From Phytomonospora endophytica (lineage in GTDB: Bacteria; Actinomycetota; Actinomycetes; Mycobacteriales; Micromonosporaceae), in contig NZ_JACHGT010000021.1 in the NCBI RefSeq assembly GCF_014202425.1, positions 93,884 to 131,544 of the forward strand: a stretch of 37,661 bases of DNA, read 5' to 3'. The position numbers and the translations under genes were made by a program. This document shows positions 1 through 8,067 of the stretch, in pieces; position 1 is the stretch's first letter, and the number at the start of each line of letters is the position of its first letter. The notes beneath the pieces were generated by a model, which was not told the origin of the DNA, made no database searches, and was given only the letters and a program-made list of their open reading frames with translations.

Positions 1-1161
1 GCCCGCGAGGAGACTCCGGGCTGCCTGCGCGTGGCCCACCTCAACAACGCCGGTTCCGCCCTGCCGCCCGCGCGCGTGACCGACGCGATGATCGACTACC
101 TGCGGGTCGAGGCGAGGATGGGCGGCTACGAGGCCGCCGACGCGCACGCCTCCCGCGTCGAGGGCACCTACGACGCGGTCGCCGCGCTGATCGGCGCCCA
201 CCGTGACGAGATCGCCGTCGTCGAGAACGCCACCCGCGCCTGGGACATGGCCTTCTACGCCTTCGACTTCAAGCCCGGCGACAAGATCCTCACCGGCCGC
301 AACGAGTACGCCAGCAACGCCATCGCGCATCTCCAGGTCGCCGCTCGAACCGGCGCGGTCGTCGAGGTCGTCGACGACGACGCGCACGGGCAGCTCGACG
401 TCGACGACCTCCGCGCGCGCATCGACGAGCGCGTCAAGCTCATCTCCATCACGCACGTCCCGACCCAGGGCGGCCTGATCAACCCCGCCGCCGAGGTCGG
501 GCGGGTCGCCCGCGAGTGCGAGATCCCCTACCTCCTCGACGCCTGCCAGTCGATCGGGCAGCTGGACATCGACGTCGAGGAGATCGGCTGCGACATCCTC
601 TCGGCGACCGGCCGGAAGTTCCTGCGCGGCCCGCGCGGGACGGGTTTCCTCTACGTCCGTCGCGCCCTCATCGAGAAGCTCGAACCGCCCTTCCTCGACC
701 TCCACGCGGCCGCCTGGACCGCGCCGGACGCCTACGAGATCCGCGCCGACGCCCGCCGCTTCGAGAACTGGGAGACCAACTACGCCGCCAAGATCGGCCT
801 CGGCGTCGCCGCCGCCTACGCCGCCGAGTGGGGCATGAAGGCCGTCGAGGAACGCGTCCTCACCCTCGGGGAAACCCTCCGCCACCTGCTCGCCGATCAC
901 GACGGCGTGACCGTCCGCGACCTCGGCCGCCGCCGCGGCGGGATCGTCACCTTCACCGTCGACGGCGTCTCCGCCGACGAGGTCAAGCAGCGGCTGTCGC
1001 TGGCGGGCGTGAACACCAGCGTTTCCCGCGCGAGTTCGGCCCGCTACGACCTGCCGGCGCGGGGACTGGAGGAGGTCGTGCGGGCGTCGGTGCACTACTA
1101 CAACACCGAGGAAGAGCTGGGGCGCCTGGTGGAGGCGCTGCCGAAGCCGCGGCGCTCCTAA
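1..1161 (+). CDS. Aminotransferase class V-fold PLP enzyme (5' end outside window)
   Basis: Fold-type I PLP enzyme of the class V (cysteine desulfurase-like) superfamily; the exact reaction is not known. The cofactor aspartate is seen in YLLDACQSIGQLDID, and the Schiff-base lysine lies in ATGRKFLRGPRGTGFL, a signature of the clade sometimes called isopenicillin-N-epimerase-like. A GTG at 31 could be read as a start, but the frame stays open to base 1 and the residues before it (ending TPGCLRVAHLNNAG) look like the normal N-terminus, where proteins of this clade have a conserved LNNAG about 15-25 residues in. The true start is therefore most likely just left of the window, making this a 5'-partial gene. 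It ends at TAA 1159-1161, overlapping the end of a convergent pseudogene. No sulfur-transfer partner genes are nearby, so a desulfurase role is not supported. Confidence 0.88.
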   Translation, partial: AREETPGCLRVAHLNNAGSALPPARVTDAMIDYLRVEARMGGYEAADAHASRVEGTYDAVAALIGAHRDEIAVVENATRAWDMAFYAFDFKPGDKILTGRNEYASNAIAHLQVAARTGAVVEVVDDDAHGQLDVDDLRARIDERVKLISITHVPTQGGLINPAAEVGRVARECEIPYLLDACQSIGQLDIDVEEIGCDILSATGRKFLRGPRGTGFLYVRRALIEKLEPPFLDLHAAAWTAPDAYEIRADARRFENWETNYAAKIGLGVAAAYAAEWGMKAVEERVLTLGETLRHLLADHDGVTVRDLGRRRGGIVTFTVDGVSADEVKQRLSLAGVNTSVSRASSARYDLPARGLEEVVRASVHYYNTEEELGRLVEALPKPRRS

Positions 1162-1666
1162 CCCGCGCCGTAGACCACCGCGCAGCCGTCGTAGACGTGC
1201 GTGCCGGGTTTCCCGCCCAGCTCGGGCAGGACCGTCTGGAGCCCGCGCGGATGGTCGGCGCCGCTTCGCCGGGCCGGTAGGCCGAGCCGCGTGGGCGGAG
1301 CGGACCCGGTTGCCGCGACATCTCGACGTGGGAGACCGGGTGCTCCGCCGACGAGGCGGTCGCCGCTGGCCGCGCGGGCGCCCAGTCCGGCACGTACAGG
1401 TGACCGGGGTAGCGCGTGTCGCCGGTGTCGACGAGGAGGGCCGTGTCGGCCCCGAAGAGCAGGAACACGAACGGCGCCGCGAAGTTCACCGACGTGTTCT
1501 GCCGCATGATCACGGTGTCCTCGGCGGCCGCGTGAGGCTGGTTCTCGGGCGCCGGGTCGTGCGTCGACGAGGGCCGGCCGGCGTGCCGGCGAACGTCGAG
1601 GTCGAGGCCGGGAAAGGCGCTCGCGGCGGCTCCGGCGAGAAGCGTGCGGGGTTCCTCCGTTGTGGC
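1158..1666 (-). pseudogene. Decayed MBL-fold metallo-hydrolase remnant
   Basis: The minus strand encodes recognisable pieces of one metallo-beta-lactamase-fold family. IMRQNTSVNFAAPFVFLLFG followed by ADTALLVDTG is the normal N-terminal strand region. It runs directly into DTRYPGHLYVPDW, which in intact members comes some 100 residues later, after the zinc-binding HxHxDH block. A degraded C-terminal part follows (AEHPVSHVEMSRQPGPLRP, then RGSAYRPGEA). Near base 1260 the reading frame shifts, and the family-like tail LPELGGKPGTHVYDG continues in another frame to TAG at 1158-1160. So there is an internal deletion removing all metal ligands, plus a frameshift. No good start codon or ribosome site is seen; an in-frame TGA lies at 1667-1669. 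It tail-overlaps the aminotransferase gene. Family assignment is from memory of conserved motifs. Confidence 0.72.
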
Positions 1667-1773
1667 TCACCAGCCTCGCCGCCGCCGGGCCGGGCCGTCT
1701 CGGTCCCGGGGAGGATCCGGCGCGGGCGCGCGTGCGACGAGGGACCTACGCCCGGCGGGTAACGTCTGGCGCC

Positions 1774-2721
1774 ATGCGGATCCTTCTGCTCGGCGGCACG
1801 GGGTTCATCGGCGGCGCGGTCGTCACCGAGGCGCTGGCGCGGGGGCACGAGCCGGTGCTGTTCACGCGGGGACGGACCGGGAGCGAGCTGTTTCCCGGGG
1901 TTTCCCGCCTGACCGGCGACCGCGACACCGGAGATCTGACCGCACTGCGCGCGGGCGAGTGGGACGCCGTGGTCGACCTGTCGGGCTACTACCCGGCGCA
2001 GGTCGCGCACGCGATGGAGGTTCTCGGCGACCGCGTCGGGCGCTACCTGTTCGTCTCCAGCCACGCCGTCTACGACCGCGCCAACGGCCCCGGCGCGACC
2101 GAGGACGCGCCCCGCCGTGAGCCGCTGCGCGAGGCCGACGTCCTCGACGACGACACCTACGGGCGCCTCAAAGTCGCCTGCGAGGACGACGTGCTCGCCC
2201 GCTACGGCGACCGCGCGACGATCGTGCGGCCGATCAAGGTGGTCGGTCCGGGCGACGTGCGCGACGCCGCGACGTACTGGGTGCGCCGGGCCGCGCGTGG
2301 TGGCAGGGTCGCGGTGCCCGGTTCGCCGGAGCAGCCGGTGCAGTTCGTGGACTCACGCGACCTGGCGAGCCTGATCGTGACGCTTGTCGAGGACGGCCGC
2401 GCGGGTGCCTTCCACGCCGTGGGACCGCCCGAGCCGGTGACCTTGGGAGGCGTGATCGAGGCGTGCGCGCGCCTGGCGGGGACCACGGTGGAGCCCGTCG
2501 CGGTGCCGTTGGGGGAGGTCCCGCGCTTCTTCCCGCTGACACGCGCGCCGGAGCTGTGGGACACCTTGCGTCGCGACGGGTCGAAAGCCTGGGCGGCGGG
2601 GATGCCGAAGACGCCCCTCGCCGAGACGCTGCGGGACGTGAAGGCGTGGGACGACGCGCGCGGGCGGCCGGAGCTGCCGAACGGGTTGACGGAGGGGCGG
2701 GAGGCAGAGCTTCTCGCCTGA
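1774..2721 (+). CDS. NAD-dependent epimerase/dehydratase (extended SDR)
   Basis: 315-residue extended short-chain dehydrogenase-like protein. It begins MRILLLGGTGFIGG, the Rossmann dinucleotide motif GxxGxxG at residues 7-13. FVSSHAVYD gives the active-site serine region and YGRLK the YxxxK pair; a substrate-side region follows (RPIKVVGPGD, then QFVDSRDLA). This is the layout of NAD-dependent epimerase/dehydratase family proteins acting on nucleotide sugars or related substrates; the substrate here is unknown. The ATG at 1774 is chosen because the Rossmann motif starts there and a -10-like TAACGT at 1760-1765 lies eight bases before it, suggesting a leaderless transcript. An in-frame upstream extension exists but is low-complexity and overlaps the pseudogene. 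It stands alone, convergent with the next minus-strand gene. Confidence 0.9.
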   Translation: MRILLLGGTGFIGGAVVTEALARGHEPVLFTRGRTGSELFPGVSRLTGDRDTGDLTALRAGEWDAVVDLSGYYPAQVAHAMEVLGDRVGRYLFVSSHAVYDRANGPGATEDAPRREPLREADVLDDDTYGRLKVACEDDVLARYGDRATIVRPIKVVGPGDVRDAATYWVRRAARGGRVAVPGSPEQPVQFVDSRDLASLIVTLVEDGRAGAFHAVGPPEPVTLGGVIEACARLAGTTVEPVAVPLGEVPRFFPLTRAPELWDTLRRDGSKAWAAGMPKTPLAETLRDVKAWDDARGRPELPNGLTEGREAELLA

Positions 2722-2749
2722 CCCGGCCGCGCGCTCGCCGTCGCTCGCG

Positions 2750-3049
2750 CTAACCCCGCGTCCGCGCCAGGTCCACGATGTCGCCGTACTCCGGGTGCTT
2801 CTCCACCCACCGCACGACGAACGGGCACAGCGCGAGCACGCGGATCCCGTCGCCGCGCGCGGTGTCCAGCGCGAAACGCGCGAGCTGCGAGCCGATGCCC
2901 TTGCCGCCGTAGGCGGGGTCGACCTCGGTGTGCACGAGGGCGATGCGTTCGTCGTCGCGCGCGTAGTCCAGGAAACCGGCGAGTTCGCCGTCCAGGTGCG
3001 CTTCGAAGCGGCGCGCCTCGGGCGCGTCGGTCACCACCACGTCAGCCAT
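2750..3049 (-). CDS. NATD1/YidJ-like small GNAT acetyltransferase
   Basis: 99-residue single-domain GNAT protein of the COG2388 (NATD1-like) type. Seen: the core strand LVHTEVDPAYGGKGIGSQLA with the acetyl-CoA pyrophosphate-binding pattern GGKGIG (about residues 44-60), then VLALCPFVVRWVEKHPEY, the conserved C-terminal signature with C-P and W-x-x-x-H-P. The ATG at 3049 has a good ribosome site (GAGGAG, ending about seven bases before it); a longer in-frame extension upstream lacks family similarity. The substrate is unknown in this family. It is 53 bases downstream of the DUF3263 gene on the same strand and may be the last gene of that transcription unit. Confidence 0.87.
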   Translation of the reverse strand: MADVVVTDAPEARRFEAHLDGELAGFLDYARDDERIALVHTEVDPAYGGKGIGSQLARFALDTARGDGIRVLALCPFVVRWVEKHPEYGDIVDLARTRG

Positions 3050-3102
3050 GTCTCTCCTCGTCTCGGCGTGAGTCCCGCGCAGGCCCCGGCGAGCCGCGGT
3101 CC

Positions 3103-3351
3103 TCAACGCAACCGGTGTCGTTCCTCCCGCGCGGCGAGCAGTCGCCGCACCACCGCCGGCTCAGCCTCCAACGCGGCGGGCTCGTCCAGCAATTCCCCGA
3201 GCCGCTTGTAGTACTGGGTCACGCTCAGTTCGAACTCGGCGACGATCGCCTGCTCCTTCGACCCCGCCCGCCGCCACCAGCGCTTCTCGAAGGCGAGGAT
3301 CGCCAGCTCCTCGTCGCCGAGGGGCCTGCGGGGGGCGGGGACGTCGGCCAT
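3103..3351 (-). CDS. DUF3263 family protein
   Basis: 82-residue actinobacterial protein. The body matches DUF3263: ILAFEKRWWRRAGSKEQAI followed by a short helical segment (SVTQYYKRLGELLDEP) and a basic tail with RRLLAAREERHRLR. The region resembles a small helix-turn-helix, so DNA binding is possible but not shown. Its ATG (3351-3349) shares one base with the TGA stop (3353-3351) of the upstream phosphatase gene, a TGATG junction, so translation is probably coupled. No function is established for the family. Confidence 0.85.
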   Translation of the reverse strand: MADVPAPRRPLGDEELAILAFEKRWWRRAGSKEQAIVAEFELSVTQYYKRLGELLDEPAALEAEPAVVRRLLAAREERHRLR

Positions 3352-4130
3352 CAGACGAGGTCGATGAGGTCCGCGACGGAGTTGACCACGCGGTTGGGCT
3401 GGAAGGGGAAGCGGTCGACCTGCTCGCGCCCGGTGATGCCGGTGAGCACGAGGATCGTCTCCAGTCCGGCCTCCATGCCCGAGACGATGTCGGTGTCCAT
3501 GCGGTCGCCGATCATCGCGGTCGACTCGGAGTGCCCCTCGACCTTGTTCAGCGCGCTGCGCATCATCAGCGGGTTGGGTTTCCCGACGAAGTAGGGCTCG
3601 ACGCCCGTCGCCTTCGTGATGAGCGCGGCGACGGCACCGCACGCGGGCTGGATGCCCTCGGGGGACGGGCCGGTCGCGTCGGGGTTGGTCGCGATGAACC
3701 GCGCGCCGGCGTCGACGAGGCGGATGGCGCGGGTGATCGCGCCGAGACTGTAGGAGCGGGTCTCGCCGAGGATGACGTAGTCGGGGGAGATGTCGGTGAG
3801 GACGTAGCCGATCTCGTGCAGGGCGGTGGTCAGCCCGGCCTCGCCGATCACGTAGGCGCTGCCCTTGGGCCGCTGCGTGTTCAGGAAGTCGGCGGTGGCC
3901 AGCGCCGAGGTGTAGATCGCCTCGGGCGGCACGTCGAGCCCGGTGTTGCGCAGGCGGACGTGCAGGTCGCGAGGGGTGTAGATGGAGTTGTTGGTCAGCA
4001 CGAGGAAGCGCCGACCGGTCTCCTTGAGCCGGTTGATGAACTCCTTGGCGCCCGGCACGGGGATGCCCTCATGCACGAGGACCCCGTCCATGTCCGACAG
4101 CCAGCATTCGATCGGCTTGCGCTCACTCAT
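3351..4130 (-). CDS. nagD: HAD-IIA family hydrolase, NagD-like
   Basis: 259-residue HAD subfamily IIA phosphatase. The catalytic motif I is [12 protein letters not shown] with the nucleophile Asp13 and acid/base Asp15; motif II is FLVLTNNS; the motif III lysine is in [10 protein letters not shown]; motif IV is IGDRMDTDI. The C2 cap lies between motifs II and III, as in NagD/AraL-type enzymes, which dephosphorylate small phosphates (E. coli NagD prefers UMP). Here it sits beside an amino-sugar operon and directly after the DeoR regulator on the same strand, as nagD accompanies nag genes in enteric bacteria, so a house-cleaning role during amino-sugar breakdown is plausible. No strong ribosome site is seen before ATG 4130. 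The gene ends in a TGATG overlap with DUF3263. Confidence 0.88.
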   Translation of the reverse strand: MSERKPIECWLSDMDGVLVHEGIPVPGAKEFINRLKETGRRFLVLTNNSIYTPRDLHVRLRNTGLDVPPEAIYTSALATADFLNTQRPKGSAYVIGEAGLTTALHEIGYVLTDISPDYVILGETRSYSLGAITRAIRLVDAGARFIATNPDATGPSPEGIQPACGAVAALITKATGVEPYFVGKPNPLMMRSALNKVEGHSESTAMIGDRMDTDIVSGMEAGLETILVLTGITGREQVDRFPFQPNRVVNSVADLIDLV

Positions 4131-4175
4131 GATCTGATCGTCCCAGGTCGATGTGACATCTGTGGTACGGCTCGG

Positions 4176-4961
4176 TCAAACACGGACGACGGTCACTCCC
4201 GCCGTTTCGAACTCGTCGGTCACCTCGCGCGCGACGGAGGTGTCGGTCACGAGCGTGTGCACCTTCTCGATCGGGCAGATCCGCGCGAAGGCGTGCCCGC
4301 CGATCTTGGATCCGTCGGCGATGATGACGATCCGGCGCGCGCGGGCGGCCATGAGGGCGTTTATCGCCGCCTCGCCCTCGTGGTGGGCGGCGGCGCCGAG
4401 ACGCACGTCGATGGCGTCGACGCCGAGGAACACCATGTCGAGGGTGATCTCGCGCAGTATCGGCGCCGCGAGCGGGCCGATCAGCTCGTAGGACTGGGGC
4501 CGGACGACACCGCCGACGACGACGACCTTCACGTGCGGGCGCACGATCATCTCGTTGGCGATGTTGAGGGCGTTGGTCACGATCGTCAGCGGCGTGGTGC
4601 CCGACTGCGTGACCAGTTCGGGCCTGGTCGCGAGGGAACGGGCGACCTCGGTCGTGGTCGTCCCGCCGTTGAGGCCGACGACCATGCCGGGCCCGACGAG
4701 GGCCGCCGCGGCCTCCCCGATGCGGTGCTTCTCGTCGATCCGCTTGGCCGACTTGTAGCGCAGCGGCAGGTCGTAGGACACCCCGTTGGCCACCGCCCCG
4801 CCGCGGGTTCTGGTGATCATCTGCTGTTGGGTGAGCTGGTCGAAGTCGCGGCGAATCGTCGCCTGCGACACGTGCATGCGCGCGGCGGCTTCCTCTACGG
4901 TGATCCGGCCGTCTGAGGCGAGGATCTCCAACAGCGTGTTCCAGCGGGCGTAGCGGTCCAC
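4176..4961 (-). CDS. DeoR/GlpR-type transcriptional regulator (AgaR-like)
   Basis: 261-residue DeoR-family repressor. The N-terminal winged helix covers about residues 10-57: ILASDGRITVEEAAARM, then VSQATIRRDFDQL, the recognition helix with the family's TIRRDL-like motif. The C-terminal sugar-phosphate sensor domain has LNGGTTTTEVAR and FLGVDAID, the ligand-loop motifs of the family. The start is GTG 4961, supported by a purine-rich ribosome site (GAAGAAGGGA). It is divergent from the SIS-ROK-nagA-pfkB-aldolase operon, so it most likely represses that operon and itself, with an amino-sugar or tagatose phosphate as inducer. By context AgaR-like is the best label; sequence alone does not give the ligand. 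Confidence 0.9.
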   Translation of the reverse strand: MDRYARWNTLLEILASDGRITVEEAAARMHVSQATIRRDFDQLTQQQMITRTRGGAVANGVSYDLPLRYKSAKRIDEKHRIGEAAAALVGPGMVVGLNGGTTTTEVARSLATRPELVTQSGTTPLTIVTNALNIANEMIVRPHVKVVVVGGVVRPQSYELIGPLAAPILREITLDMVFLGVDAIDVRLGAAAHHEGEAAINALMAARARRIVIIADGSKIGGHAFARICPIEKVHTLVTDTSVAREVTDEFETAGVTVVRV

Positions 4962-5094
4962 GGCATCCCTTCTTCCCCCCGGTCTCGACTATGAGCGGGT
5001 TGGTGTGCACAATAATGCGCGAAAGCGGGCCGCAGCGTCGAACCCGATGCGCGTTTTTTCTCAGGCTTGCTCAAAAGCCCCCACAGGAGGATGT
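4962..5094. promoter_or_regulatory. Divergent promoter/operator region of the amino-sugar cluster
   Basis: 133 bases between the DeoR regulator (minus) and the SIS gene (plus). The heptamer ATGCGCG occurs twice as a direct repeat (5015-5021 and 5047-5053), 32 bases or about three helical turns apart. The second copy runs into a T-tract (TTTTTTCTCA) and the first into GAAAG. This is a plausible site for the DeoR-family protein but is a guess from position and repetition. A strong AGGAGG ribosome site lies at 5085-5090 for the SIS gene. Confidence 0.45.
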
Positions 5095-5973
5095 ATGACG
5101 TACGTGGAAGCGGAGATCGCCAGCCAGCCGCTGCTGTGGCGCCGTGCCGTCGACGTCGCCGCCGAGCGTGCCGCCGCGCTGCCGAAGCCGGGCGAGCGGG
5201 TCGCCGTCGTCGGTTGTGGCACCTCCTGGTTCATGGGCCAGTCCTACGCCGAGCTCCGCGAGGCCGCCGGGCAGGGTGAGACCGACGCGTTCGCCGCCTC
5301 GGAGTTCCCCTACGGCCGCCGCTACGACCGCGTGCTGTCCATCTGCCGCTCGGGCACCACGACCGAGGTCCTCGACCTCTTCGGGCGCATCCCCGGCGAC
5401 GTCCCGACCGTCGCGATCATCGGCGACCCGGACACGCCGCTGCCGAGCCTGGTCGGGGACAGCGTCATCCTGGACTGGGCCGACGAGAAGTCGGTCGTGC
5501 AGACCCGGTTCGCCACGTCCGCGCTCACCCTCCTGCGCGCCAGCCTCGGTGAGGACCTGACCAAGGCCATCGCGGACGCCGAGGAGGCCGTCGCCGCTCC
5601 GCTGCCCCTGGACGTGTCCACGGTGGAGCAGGTCACCTTCCTGGGCCGCGGCTGGACGAACGGCCTGGCGGCCGAGGCCGGGCTGAAGATGCGCGAGGCC
5701 GCGACCTTCTGGACCGAGTCCTACCCGGCCATGGAGTACCGCCACGGCCCCATCTCCATCACCGGCCCCAAGCGCGTGGCCTGGATGTTCGGCGCGGCGC
5801 CCGAGGGCCTCGACGCCGACGTCGCCGCGACCGGCGGGACCTTCGTGACCAGCGACCTCGACCCGGTCGCCGACCTGATCCGTGCGCAGCGCGCGGCCGT
5901 CGCGCTCGCCCAGCACCAGGGCTTCGACCCCGACAACCCGCGCAACCTGACGCGTTCGGTCGTCCTGTCGTGA
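5095..5973 (+). CDS. agaS: SIS-domain sugar-phosphate isomerase/deaminase (AgaS-like)
   Basis: 292-residue protein with two SIS (sugar isomerase) domains. The first has VAVVGCGTSWFMGQSYAEL (about 37-54) and the phosphosugar-binding SICRSGTTTEVLDL (about 82-95). The second begins near residue 180 with VTFLGRGWTNGLAAEAGLKM and ends with EYRHGPIS, a GlmS-like active-site signature. Such stand-alone GlmS-like SIS proteins include AgaS, which deaminates/isomerises galactosamine-6-phosphate to tagatose-6-phosphate, and glucosamine-6-phosphate deaminase analogues. The neighbours (tagatose-type PfkB kinase and class II aldolase, no nagB) favour AgaS. ATG 5095 is chosen because AGGAGG precedes it; an earlier in-frame start lacks a ribosome site. 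First gene of a five-gene operon. Confidence 0.85.
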   Translation: MTYVEAEIASQPLLWRRAVDVAAERAAALPKPGERVAVVGCGTSWFMGQSYAELREAAGQGETDAFAASEFPYGRRYDRVLSICRSGTTTEVLDLFGRIPGDVPTVAIIGDPDTPLPSLVGDSVILDWADEKSVVQTRFATSALTLLRASLGEDLTKAIADAEEAVAAPLPLDVSTVEQVTFLGRGWTNGLAAEAGLKMREAATFWTESYPAMEYRHGPISITGPKRVAWMFGAAPEGLDADVAATGGTFVTSDLDPVADLIRAQRAAVALAQHQGFDPDNPRNLTRSVVLS

Positions 5974-6010
5974 TCGGCCGGCGAGCGGAGTTGCGCGCGG
6001 GGACGAACCG

Positions 6011-6964
6011 ATGAGCACGCCCGCGCCGAAAGAGCCCATGGGCGATGTCGTCATCGCCATCGACGTCGGCGGCACGCTCATGAAGTGCGCGCTGGTGTCG
6101 ACCGCCGGCGCGGTCCTGCACAGCGTGCGCCGCCCGACCGACCGCGAACGCGGCCCGGACGCGATCGTCGAGGCCGTCCTCAACACCGTCGGCGACCTCG
6201 CCGCGCAGGCCAAGGCCTTCGGCGGGAACCCCCTCGCGGTCGGCCTGACCGTGCCGGGCGTGATCGACGCCGCCGAGGGCGTCGCCGTGTACGCCTCCAA
6301 CCTGGGCTGGCGGGACGTGCCCTTCCGCGCGCTCGTCGAGGCGAAGGTGGGCCTCCCGGCCGCGCTGGGGCACGACGTGCGCAGCGGTGCCCTCGCCGAG
6401 TACCGGCTGGGCGCGGGCCGGGGCAGTGAGTACATGCTCTTCGTGGCGATCGGTACGGGCATCGCCGCCGGGTTCTTCCCGCGCGGGGTCGGCCTGGACG
6501 GCGCGCACGGTTCGGCCTGCGAGATCGGGCACATCGTCGTCGAACCCGGCGGCGAGCTCTGCGGCTGCGGCCAGCGCGGTTGCGTCGAGGCCGTCGCCTC
6601 GGCCGCGACCATCGCGCGCGCCTATGCCGCGGCGACCGGTGCGGACATCGGCGCCGCCGAGGTCGCCCACCGCGCCGCCGAGGGCGAGGAGGCGGCACTG
6701 GCGGTGTGGAACCGCGCGGTGGACATCCTCGCGCGCGGCCTGCTGACCGGGATCAGCCTCTACGACCCCGACACGATCGTGCTCGGCGGCGGACTCGCCG
6801 AGGCCCGCGCGACGCTCTTCGACCCCCTGGAGAAGTCGCTGCGGGAGAAGGCCGTCGCCTTCCACACGCTTCCGCGCCTGGTGCGCGCCGAACTCGGCGA
6901 CGAGGCCGGGTGCATCGGCGCCGCACTCCTGGGCATGGACCGCTTGAAGGAGAACAGCGCATGA
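6011..6964 (+). CDS. ROK-family N-acetylhexosamine kinase
   Basis: 317-residue ROK sugar kinase. Seen: the phosphate loop IAIDVGGTLMKCALV (Asp18-Gly-Gly-Thr22), the catalytic-base region LGHDVRSGALAE (Asp122), VAIGTGIAAGFF, and the zinc-binding ROK motif formed by EIGH (His174) and CGCGQRGCVE (Cys184, 186, 191). LGGGLAEA closes the nucleotide site. Family members phosphorylate glucose, GlcNAc, ManNAc or GalNAc. With a deacetylase and the SIS/tagatose genes as neighbours, C6 phosphorylation of an N-acetylhexosamine, probably GalNAc (AgaK-like), is inferred. Its last codon and stop overlap the start of nagA (ATGA), indicating coupled translation. A gap of 37 bases separates it from the SIS gene. 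Confidence 0.88.
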   Translation: MSTPAPKEPMGDVVIAIDVGGTLMKCALVSTAGAVLHSVRRPTDRERGPDAIVEAVLNTVGDLAAQAKAFGGNPLAVGLTVPGVIDAAEGVAVYASNLGWRDVPFRALVEAKVGLPAALGHDVRSGALAEYRLGAGRGSEYMLFVAIGTGIAAGFFPRGVGLDGAHGSACEIGHIVVEPGGELCGCGQRGCVEAVASAATIARAYAAATGADIGAAEVAHRAAEGEEAALAVWNRAVDILARGLLTGISLYDPDTIVLGGGLAEARATLFDPLEKSLREKAVAFHTLPRLVRAELGDEAGCIGAALLGMDRLKENSA

Positions 6965-8067
6965 GCCCCACCGGCAACATCGTCACTCCCGAGGGCATCG
7001 TCCGCGGCGAGGTTCTGCTCGACGAGGAGCGGATCGTCGGCGTCCAGGCCGACGCGACCGTCAAGGGCGACACCTACATCGTGCCCGGCTTCGTCGACAT
7101 CCACTGCCACGGCGGGGACGGCGCGTCCTACACCGTCGGCGACGCCGAACAGGCGATCGTCGCCGCCGAGTTCCACCTCCGGCACGGCACGACCACGACC
7201 CTCGCGTCGCTGGTCAGCTCGCCGAAGGAGCTGATGCTCCAGGCGATCGAGGCCTTCAAACCCCTCGTCGACGACGGCATCCTCGCCGGCATCCACTTCG
7301 AGGGCCCGTACCTGGCCTCCTCCCGTTGCGGCGCCCAGAATCCCGCCTTCCTGCGCGACCCCGACCTCGATGAGCTCGCCGAGTTGGTCGACGCCGGTGC
7401 GGGCGCGGTGAAGATGATGACGATCGCGCCGGAGCGCGCGGGCGCGGCCGAGGCGATCGCCTACCTGGCCTCGCGCGGTGTCATCGCGTCGATCGGGCAC
7501 ACCGACGCCTCCTACGAGGTCGCCAAGGACGGTGTCGCCGCCGGTGCGACCGCCGCGACGCACGTGTTCAACGGGATGCGCCCGGTCGGGCATCGCGATC
7601 CCGGCCCGGTCGTGGCGGTCATGGACTCGCCGTCGGTGGTCTGCGAGTTCATCGTGGACCCGGTGCACCTGCACATGGGCACGGTCTCCTTCGCGGTCAA
7701 CGCCATCGGCGCCGACCGGATCGCGGCGATCACCGACGCGATGTCGGCGACCGGGATGCCCGAAGGCGAGTACGAGCTCGGCGGGCTTCGGGTGAAGGTC
7801 GCCGACGGTGCCGCGCGGCTGGTCGAGGGCGGTTCGATCGCGGGCTCGACGATCACCATGATCGACGCCTTCCGCAACGCCGTCCACGGCGCCGGTGTGA
7901 GCGTCGAGGACGCGGTGAAGATGACCGCGACGACGCCCGCGCGGCTCCTCGGACTGTCCGATGTGGGCGCCGTGACGCACGGGCTGCGCGCGGATCTGCT
8001 CGAACTCGACGCCGAACTGAACCTGCGCGGCGTCATGCGCGCCGGGGTGTGGGTGCACCGGGCGTGA
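6961..8067 (+). CDS. nagA: N-acetylhexosamine-6-phosphate deacetylase (NagA/AgaA)
   Basis: 368-residue amidohydrolase that removes acetate from GlcNAc-6-P or GalNAc-6-P. Motifs in order: VPGFVDIHCHGGDG (His48, His50), the HGTTTTLASL strand, IHFEGPYL (metal ligand Glu114), SIGHTDASY (His180), ATHVFNGMRP (His201), and the catalytic Asp259 in AAITDAMSATGMPEG. All residues expected of a one- or two-metal NagA are present. Its start ATG 6961 overlaps the kinase stop by four bases, and its stop overlaps the next GTG. NagA and AgaA cannot be told apart by motif; the operon points to GalNAc-6-P as the natural substrate. Confidence 0.93.
   Translation: MSPTGNIVTPEGIVRGEVLLDEERIVGVQADATVKGDTYIVPGFVDIHCHGGDGASYTVGDAEQAIVAAEFHLRHGTTTTLASLVSSPKELMLQAIEAFKPLVDDGILAGIHFEGPYLASSRCGAQNPAFLRDPDLDELAELVDAGAGAVKMMTIAPERAGAAEAIAYLASRGVIASIGHTDASYEVAKDGVAAGATAATHVFNGMRPVGHRDPGPVVAVMDSPSVVCEFIVDPVHLHMGTVSFAVNAIGADRIAAITDAMSATGMPEGEYELGGLRVKVADGAARLVEGGSIAGSTITMIDAFRNAVHGAGVSVEDAVKMTATTPARLLGLSDVGAVTHGLRADLLELDAELNLRGVMRAGVWVHRA

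Noticed and set aside
516-1280. Arg/Pro-rich 254-codon plus-strand frame inside the aminotransferase gene
   Set aside because: Shadow frame of the true gene.
983-1513. Intact-looking minus-strand frame of 176 codons over the pseudogene
   Set aside because: Only its first part has family similarity; the rest is antisense to the aminotransferase and out of frame with the true C-terminal remnant.
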